Assembly: GCA_019243445.1 (NCBI GenBank) | Contig: JAFAUH010000349.1 | Span: 1-36,178, forward strand | Direction of reading: 5' to 3' | DNA length: 36,178 bases | Origin: Streptomycetaceae bacterium | GTDB lineage: Bacteria > Actinomycetota > Actinomycetes > Streptomycetales > Streptomycetaceae | Shown here: positions 30,890-36,178 of the stretch, one piece after another | Numbering within the stretch: the first letter of the stretch is position 1 | How the letters are laid out: each line of letters starts with the position of its first letter | Notes under the pieces: generated by a model | The model's input: the letters and a program-made list of their open reading frames with translations, nothing else | The model's database searches: none | What the model was told of the DNA's origin: nothing | Position numbers and translations under genes: made by a program

Positions 30890-32488
30890 GTGAACCTGGC
30901 ATTGGCGCCCGAGACCCTGGCGCGGTGGCAGTTCGGCATCACGACCGTCTACCACTTCCTGTTCGTCCCCCTCACCATCAGCCTGTCCGCCATAACCGCC
31001 GGCTTCGAGACGGCATGGGTGCGCACGAGCAAGGAGAAGTACTTCCACGCCACCAAGTTCTGGGGCAAGCTCTTCTTGATCAATATTGCGATGGGCGTGG
31101 TCACCGGCATCGTGCAGGAGTTCCAGTTCGGCATGAACTGGTCCGATTACTCGCGCTTCGTCGGCGACGTCTTCGGCGCCCCGCTCGCCATGGAGGCGCT
31201 GATAGCCTTCTTCTTCGAGTCCACCTTCATCGGCCTGTGGATTTTCGGTTGGGACAAGCTGCCGAAGAAGCTGCACTGCGCCTGCATCTGGATCGTGTCG
31301 ATCGGCACGATCCTCTCCGCATACTTCATCCTCGCCGCCAACTCCTGGATGCAGCACCCGGTCGGCTACACGATAGACCCGCACACCCACAAGGCGCGTC
31401 TCGACTCCATCTGGGCCGTCCTCACCCAGAACACCACTCAGGTGCAGATGCTCCACACCATGACGGCCTCCTTCCTCACCGGCGCAGCCTTCGTTGTCGG
31501 CATCGCTTCGTTCCACCTGTGGAAGGCCAAGCGCAAGCAAGCCGCGGGTGAGCCGACCGATGCGAAGAAGATCGGCGTCATGCGCAGCTCACTGCGTACC
31601 GGTCTTGTCCTTGCGGTGATCTTCGGCCTGGGGACAGCGATCAGCGGCGACACCCTCGGCAAGGTGATGTTCGAACAGCAGCCGATGAAGATGGCCGCGG
31701 CAGAGGCGCTGTGGGACACCCAGGCGCCAGCACCTTTCTCGGTCTTCGCGATCGGTGACGTCGCCAAGGGCCACAACTCGGTCGAGCTGTCCATACCCGG
31801 ACTGCTGTCTTTCCTCTCGCACAGCAACTTCCACCAGGCCGTGCCCGGCATCAACAACGTCGCGAAGATGGAGGCCGCCAAGGCCGCGATCGATCTGCCG
31901 CTGGCGCGGCATGACGGGAACCCGAAGGACTACATCCCCAACATCTTCGTCACGTTCTGGGGCTTCCGGCTGATGATCGGCTTCGGGATGTCCTCGTTCG
32001 TTGCCGGGCTCATCGGCTTGTGGACAACGCGCAGAAGGCACTGGCTCGCGCCCGAGCACCGCACGGGCGACGAGGAGGTGCCGCGGCTGATGCTCACACC
32101 GAACCGTGAGATGAGCACGTTCTTCACCAAGTGGTCCTGGCGGATCTCCCTCCTCACCATGGGATTCCCGCTGATCGCCAACTCCTTTGGCTGGATCTTC
32201 ACCGAGATGGGCCGCCAGCCGTGGGTGGTCTACGGGCTGATGAAGACCCGGAGCGCAGTCTCGCCGGGCGTCAGCCAGGCCGAGGTGATCATCTCGATGT
32301 CGGTGTTCACCGTGCTCTACGCGATCCTCGCAGTCGTCGAGGTACGGCTGATGGCCCGCTATGCCAAGGCCGGACCGAACGTCGAAGAACAGCCGCCCGC
32401 CGAGGATCCGCGTTTCGGCGGCCCGTACGGCGGGGCCGGCGGGACCGTCAGCGAGGAGTCCGGCAAGCCCATGGCCTTCGCCTACTGA
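30890..32488 (+). CDS. cydA: Cytochrome bd ubiquinol/menaquinol oxidase subunit I
   Basis: 532 residues, membrane protein with about nine membrane segments. CydA binds hemes b558, b595 and d and oxidises menaquinol while reducing O2. Landmarks: RWQFGITTVYHFLFVPLTIS with the heme-ligand His22, NIAMGVVTGIVQEFQFGMNW, EALIAFFFESTFIGLWIFGW, and EMGRQPWVVYGLMKT in the conserved GRQPW loop. The Q-loop appears to be the short type. The GTG at 30890 has AAAGGAGG 8 nt upstream. First gene of a cydA-cydB-cydCD operon, under the Rex-type operator. Confidence 0.97.
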   Translation: MNLALAPETLARWQFGITTVYHFLFVPLTISLSAITAGFETAWVRTSKEKYFHATKFWGKLFLINIAMGVVTGIVQEFQFGMNWSDYSRFVGDVFGAPLAMEALIAFFFESTFIGLWIFGWDKLPKKLHCACIWIVSIGTILSAYFILAANSWMQHPVGYTIDPHTHKARLDSIWAVLTQNTTQVQMLHTMTASFLTGAAFVVGIASFHLWKAKRKQAAGEPTDAKKIGVMRSSLRTGLVLAVIFGLGTAISGDTLGKVMFEQQPMKMAAAEALWDTQAPAPFSVFAIGDVAKGHNSVELSIPGLLSFLSHSNFHQAVPGINNVAKMEAAKAAIDLPLARHDGNPKDYIPNIFVTFWGFRLMIGFGMSSFVAGLIGLWTTRRRHWLAPEHRTGDEEVPRLMLTPNREMSTFFTKWSWRISLLTMGFPLIANSFGWIFTEMGRQPWVVYGLMKTRSAVSPGVSQAEVIISMSVFTVLYAILAVVEVRLMARYAKAGPNVEEQPPAEDPRFGGPYGGAGGTVSEESGKPMAFAY

Positions 32489-32512
32489 TCCGGCCGCAAA
32501 GAGAGATTAACT

Positions 32513-33514
32513 ATGCACCTTCACGACGTCTGGTTCGTGCTGATCGCTGTCGTGTGGACCGGCTACTTCTTCCTCGAAGGTTTCGACTTCGGTATCGGCA
32601 TCCTTACCAAGCTGCTCGCGCGTGACGAGACCGAACGCCGAATACTGATCAACACGATCGGTCCGGTGTGGGACGGCAACGAAGTTTGGCTGCTCACCGC
32701 GGGTGGCGCGACCTTCGCCGCCTTCCCCGATTGGTATGCCACCCTCTTCAGCGGCTTCTATCTGCCGCTGCTGCTGATCTTGGTCTGTCTCATCGTGCGC
32801 GGCGTGGCCTTCGAGTACCGGGCCAAGCGGGACGACGAACGCTGGAAGCGCAACTGGGAGCACGCCATCTTCTGGGCCTCCCTGCTCCCCGCCTTCCTGT
32901 GGGGCGTGGCGTTCGCCAACATTGTGCGCGGCGTGCCGATCGACGCGGCGAAGAACTTCACCGGCAGCGTACTTGACCTGCTCAACCCCTACGCGCTGCT
33001 CGGCGGAGTGGTGACACTCGTCCTGTTCACCTTCCACGGATCGGTGTTCGCAGCGCTCAAGACCTTGGGGGAAATCCGTGCCCGAGCCCGTTCGCTTGCC
33101 GCTGTCCTGGGTCTGGTCACCACTGGTGTCGCCTCCGTCTTTCTGCTGTGGACGCAAGTCCACTCGGGGAACGGGCGTAGCCTCGGCGCTCTTGTCCTCG
33201 CCATCGCCGCCCTTGTCCTCGCCGTGGTCTTCAACCGGCTGGGGCGGGAAGGCTGGGCCTTCACGTACTCCGGGGTGACCATCGCGGCCGTCGTCGCAAT
33301 GCTCTTCCTCGCGCTCTTCCCCGACGTCATGCCCTCGACCACCGATCCAGCCTGGAGTCTGACCGTCTCCAACGCGTCCTCCAGCCCCTATACGTTGACG
33401 ATCATGACGTGGGTAGCGGGCTTCATGACGCCCGTCGTCCTTGTCTATCAGGCCTGGACTTACTGGGTGTTCCGTAGGCGCATCGGCGCCCACCACATCC
33501 CCGGCACACACTGA
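32513..33514 (+). CDS. cydB: Cytochrome bd oxidase subunit II
   Basis: 333 residues, starting HLHDVWFVLIAVVWTGYFFL and EGFDFGIGIL as usual for CydB, with GPVWDGNEVWLLTAGGATFA, FPDWYATLFSGFYLPLLLIL and about nine hydrophobic segments. CydB pairs with CydA to stabilise the hemes. ATG at 32513, 24 nt after cydA, with AAAGAGAG upstream. The cydCD start follows after 9 nt, so the three are one transcription unit. Confidence 0.97.
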   Translation: MHLHDVWFVLIAVVWTGYFFLEGFDFGIGILTKLLARDETERRILINTIGPVWDGNEVWLLTAGGATFAAFPDWYATLFSGFYLPLLLILVCLIVRGVAFEYRAKRDDERWKRNWEHAIFWASLLPAFLWGVAFANIVRGVPIDAAKNFTGSVLDLLNPYALLGGVVTLVLFTFHGSVFAALKTLGEIRARARSLAAVLGLVTTGVASVFLLWTQVHSGNGRSLGALVLAIAALVLAVVFNRLGREGWAFTYSGVTIAAVVAMLFLALFPDVMPSTTDPAWSLTVSNASSSPYTLTIMTWVAGFMTPVVLVYQAWTYWVFRRRIGAHHIPGTH

Positions 33515-33523
33515 GGCACACCC

Positions 33524-36178
33524 ATGCGACCCATTGACCCGCGCCTGCTCCGGTACGCACGAACCACCCGTGTCTTTCTCGCCGCGACTGTGGCTCTCGG
33601 CCTCGCCGGAGCCGGCCTGGTCATCGTGCAGGCCATGCTCATCGCCGACATCGTCAACAGGACAGTCGGCGCCTTCCACCGCCATGATTCCCTCCGACAC
33701 CTCACGCAGGACATCGCGTTGCTCGCAGCAGTCGCCGCGGGCCGCGCCCTGGTCAACTGGCTCACCGAACTCGCCGCTCATCGCACCAGTGCGGCCGTCA
33801 AGTCGGAGCTGCGCGGCCGTCTGCTGCGGCACGTCACCGGTCTGGGCCCCTCCTGGATGGACTCGCAACGCACCGGCGAACTCACCACCCTCGCACTGCG
33901 CGGCATTGACGCCCTCGACGACTACTTCGCTCGCTATCTCCCGCAACTTGGGCTCGCCGTCGTAGTACCGGCCGTCGTACTGGCTGCCATAGCCACTGCC
34001 GACTGGGAATCGGCGCTGATAATCGTGGTGACGCTGCCGCTCATCCCCGTCTTCATGGCCCTCATCGGCTGGCACACCGAGAACAGAATGAAGCGCCAAT
34101 GGCGGCTGCTCACCCGGCTTTCCGGCCACTTCCTCGATGTGGTCGCAGGCCTTCCCACCCTGAAGGTCTTCGGTCGTGCCAAGGCGCAGGCCACATCGAT
34201 CCGAAAGATCACTGACGACTACCGCCGGGCCACACTCAAGGCACTGCGGGTTGCATTCCTCTCCTCCTTCGCACTCGAACTCCTCTCCACCCTCTCAGTC
34301 GCACTCGTCGCCGTCGGGATCGGCTTCCGCCTTGTCGACGGCTCGCTCGGCCTCTACACCGGGCTGCTCGTCCTCGTCCTCGCCCCCGAGGCGTATCTGC
34401 CGCTGCGCAAGGTCGGAGCCGAATACCATGCCGCCGCTGAGGGCCTTGCCGCTGCCGACGAGATCTTCGCGATCCTTGAGACTCCCGCCCTCCACCCGTC
34501 ACCACCCGGGGCGGACGCCCTTCAGGCGGCAACCCTGCCTGCCCGCACCCCCGGATCCATCCCGGCTCCCGACATCCGTCACGCCTCCCTTGTTGTCGAC
34601 AACCTGACCGTCACCCACGATGACCGTCGCGGACCCTCCTTGGCCGCCACCTCGTTCACTGTCTCCCCCGGCGAGACTGTGGCCCTGATTGGGCCGTCCG
34701 GCGCGGGGAAGAGCACTCTGCTGAGCACGCTGCTCGGCTTTATCTCCCCCACCGCCGGCCGTATCACTATCGACGACAAGGACCTCACCTCCCTCGAACC
34801 ACGGACCTGGCGCGACCAGATCGCCTGGGTCCCCCAACGGCCTTATCTGTTCGCCGGATCGATTGCCGACAACGTCCGTCTCGGCCGCCCTGACGCGACC
34901 GATGACGAACTCCGCACGGCACTGGCCGATGCCCACGCCCTCGACTTCGTGAACAGCCTCGCACGAGGCACTGACACTCACCTCGGTGAAGGCGGCGCGG
35001 GACTCTCCACTGGGCAGCGCCAACGCCTCGCACTCGCCCGTGCGTTCCTCTCCGACCGCCCGCTTCTTCTCCTTGACGAGCCCACGGCCAATCTCGACGG
35101 CACGACGGAGGCCGAGGTCGTCGACGCCATCCGTCGCCTCGCCGCAGGCCGCACTGTGATCCTCGTTGTCCACCGGCCCGCGCTGATCGCCCTCGCCGAC
35201 CGGGTCGTCCGGATCGCGGCCCTGTCGGCTTCGCTGCAAGTTGCGGCAACTACCCCGAACGGAGCGGTCGTTCAGGAAACGGAGGCGCTTCGCGCCGCAG
35301 TGATGCCTGCCCGTCTCCCACCACTCTCGCCTCTCGCGCCCGCTGCTGCCGCTTGTGCTGCTTCTACCGCTGCTTCTACCGCTGCTTCTTCTACTGCTGC
35401 TTCCGCGCTGTCACGCGTCCGAGGCATGGCGGGTCCGCTGCGCCCCCGCTTCGCGTTGGCAGTGGCGCTCGGCGCACTTGCGCTCTGCAGCGCCATCGGG
35501 CTCATGGCCACATCCGGCTGGCTGATCTCGCGCGCCTCTCAACAGCCGCCGATCCTCTATCTGATGGTCGCTGTCACGGCTACCCGCGCGTTCGGCATAG
35601 GACGCGCCGTCTTCCGTTACGCTGAGCGTCTTGTCTCCCACGACGCCGTCTTCCGCACCCTGGCAGACCTGCGAGCTGCCGTCTACCGTCGACTCGAATG
35701 CCTCGCCCCCGCTGGGCTACGTGACATCCGGCGTGGTGACCTGCTCTCTCGTCTCGTCGCCGACGTCGACTCGCTTCAGGACTACTTCCTGCGCTGGCTG
35801 CTCCCGGCTGCCACCGCGGCGGTCGTCAGTACCGCGGCTGTCGCATTCACGACATGGCTGCTTCCCGCCGCGGGCGCCGCTCTCGCCCTGGGGCTGCTCG
35901 CCGCCGGAGCGGCCGTTCCAGCGCTGTCCGCCATGCTCTCCCGCTGTACCGAATCGACGCTTGCGCCGGTTCGCGGCAGGCTCTCCACCCAAGTGGTCGA
36001 CCTGCTCTCCGGGACCGCAGAACTGACGGTTGCGGGCGCCCTGCCCGCACGACTGCGCGCTACCGACGAGGTCGACCGGGCGCTCACCCGGATTGCCTCC
36101 CGGTCCGCCGCCACGGCGGCTCTCGGTTCGGCGCTGACCGCGCTGTTCACCGGAGTCACGGTAGCCGCCGGGGCGTAC
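33524..36178 (+). CDS. cydCD: Fused CydD-CydC ABC transporter, 3' end outside window
   Basis: 885 codons are visible and the frame is open at the window edge. The CydD half has an N-terminal membrane domain (about 15-330) and an ATPase: Walker A ALIGPSGAGKST (near 390), signature GLSTGQRQRLALARAF (near 495), Walker B LLLLDEPTANLD and switch His in VVHRPAL. A low-complexity Ala/Ser/Thr linker (about 605-630) follows, then the CydC membrane domain (ATSGWLISRASQQPPILYLM, ERLVSHDAVFRTLADLRAAV, DSLQDYFLRWLLP). Its ATPase lies beyond the window. CydDC exports thiol compounds and is needed to assemble cytochrome bd; the fusion is usual in Streptomyces. The ATG at 33524 lies 9 nt after cydB. Confidence 0.95.
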   Translation, partial: MRPIDPRLLRYARTTRVFLAATVALGLAGAGLVIVQAMLIADIVNRTVGAFHRHDSLRHLTQDIALLAAVAAGRALVNWLTELAAHRTSAAVKSELRGRLLRHVTGLGPSWMDSQRTGELTTLALRGIDALDDYFARYLPQLGLAVVVPAVVLAAIATADWESALIIVVTLPLIPVFMALIGWHTENRMKRQWRLLTRLSGHFLDVVAGLPTLKVFGRAKAQATSIRKITDDYRRATLKALRVAFLSSFALELLSTLSVALVAVGIGFRLVDGSLGLYTGLLVLVLAPEAYLPLRKVGAEYHAAAEGLAAADEIFAILETPALHPSPPGADALQAATLPARTPGSIPAPDIRHASLVVDNLTVTHDDRRGPSLAATSFTVSPGETVALIGPSGAGKSTLLSTLLGFISPTAGRITIDDKDLTSLEPRTWRDQIAWVPQRPYLFAGSIADNVRLGRPDATDDELRTALADAHALDFVNSLARGTDTHLGEGGAGLSTGQRQRLALARAFLSDRPLLLLDEPTANLDGTTEAEVVDAIRRLAAGRTVILVVHRPALIALADRVVRIAALSASLQVAATTPNGAVVQETEALRAAVMPARLPPLSPLAPAAAACAASTAASTAASSTAASALSRVRGMAGPLRPRFALAVALGALALCSAIGLMATSGWLISRASQQPPILYLMVAVTATRAFGIGRAVFRYAERLVSHDAVFRTLADLRAAVYRRLECLAPAGLRDIRRGDLLSRLVADVDSLQDYFLRWLLPAATAAVVSTAAVAFTTWLLPAAGAALALGLLAAGAAVPALSAMLSRCTESTLAPVRGRLSTQVVDLLSGTAELTVAGALPARLRATDEVDRALTRIASRSAATAALGSALTALFTGVTVAAGAY

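Noticed and set aside
32507-34129. Minus-strand frame of 540 codons opposite cydB and cydCD
   Set aside because: Low-complexity Asp/Glu/Gly/His product; cydB and cydCD are certain on the other strand.

Overview
The window comes from a high-G+C actinomycete, most likely a member of the Streptomycetaceae or a close relative. This rests on codon use, frequent GTG/TTG starts, an ssb-rpsR-rplI-dnaB block, parS sites of the type clustered around oriC in Streptomyces, a DUF5326-like membrane peptide, a TPP-riboswitch thiC and a cydAB-cydCD cluster behind a Rex-type operator. As I remember it, the conserved parts follow the order of the S. coelicolor SCO39xx region; no alignment was made.

Layout. 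(1) 1-5620, core replication/translation block: 3' end of ssb, rpsR (a cysteine-free, zinc-independent S18), rplI, a strong terminator, three parS sites, a cluster of DnaA-box-like 9-mers, then dnaB. DnaB carries two inteins: a class 3 (WCT) intein in the Walker A loop with a complete-looking LAGLIDADG domain, and a class 1 intein whose endonuclease domain appears internally deleted. (2) 5627-18297, a Tn7-like transposon of about 12.67 kb inserted a few bases after the dnaB stop codon. It has 25-bp terminal inverted repeats (21/25 identical, TGT...ACA), further TnsB-type sites inside each end, and genes tnsA, tnsB, tnsC and a very large tniQ/tnsD. Cargo at the far end is a methyltransferase and an alpha/beta hydrolase. 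By analogy with Tn7 at glmS, the tnsA end faces the target gene, so the 3' end of dnaB is probably the attachment site. (3) 8560-12535, a second-level insertion inside tnsB. It starts with an IS110-type right-end remnant, then a MurR/RpiR regulator and an aminotransferase (convergent, overlapping), then a complete IS110-family element. It cuts the last 28 codons, probably the TnsC-contacting tail, away from the tnsB body; they survive in frame just before tnsC.

(4) 18298-30709, chromosomal genes: flavohemoglobin with a long disordered N-terminal extension, paired with a PPOX-type flavoprotein; NUDIX hydrolase; phage-holin-4-type membrane protein; cupin; DUF5326-like protein; TPP riboswitch and thiC; a membrane protein with C-terminal repeats; metallophosphatase; LacI-type regulator; HisC-like aminotransferase. 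(5) 30776-36178, terminator, Rex-type operator, cydA, cydB and a fused cydD-cydC gene running off the window: cytochrome bd oxidase and its assembly exporter.

The most interesting part is the stack of mobile elements on one essential gene: two inteins inside dnaB, a Tn7-like element directly behind it, and an IS110-derived composite nested in that transposon's tnsB.
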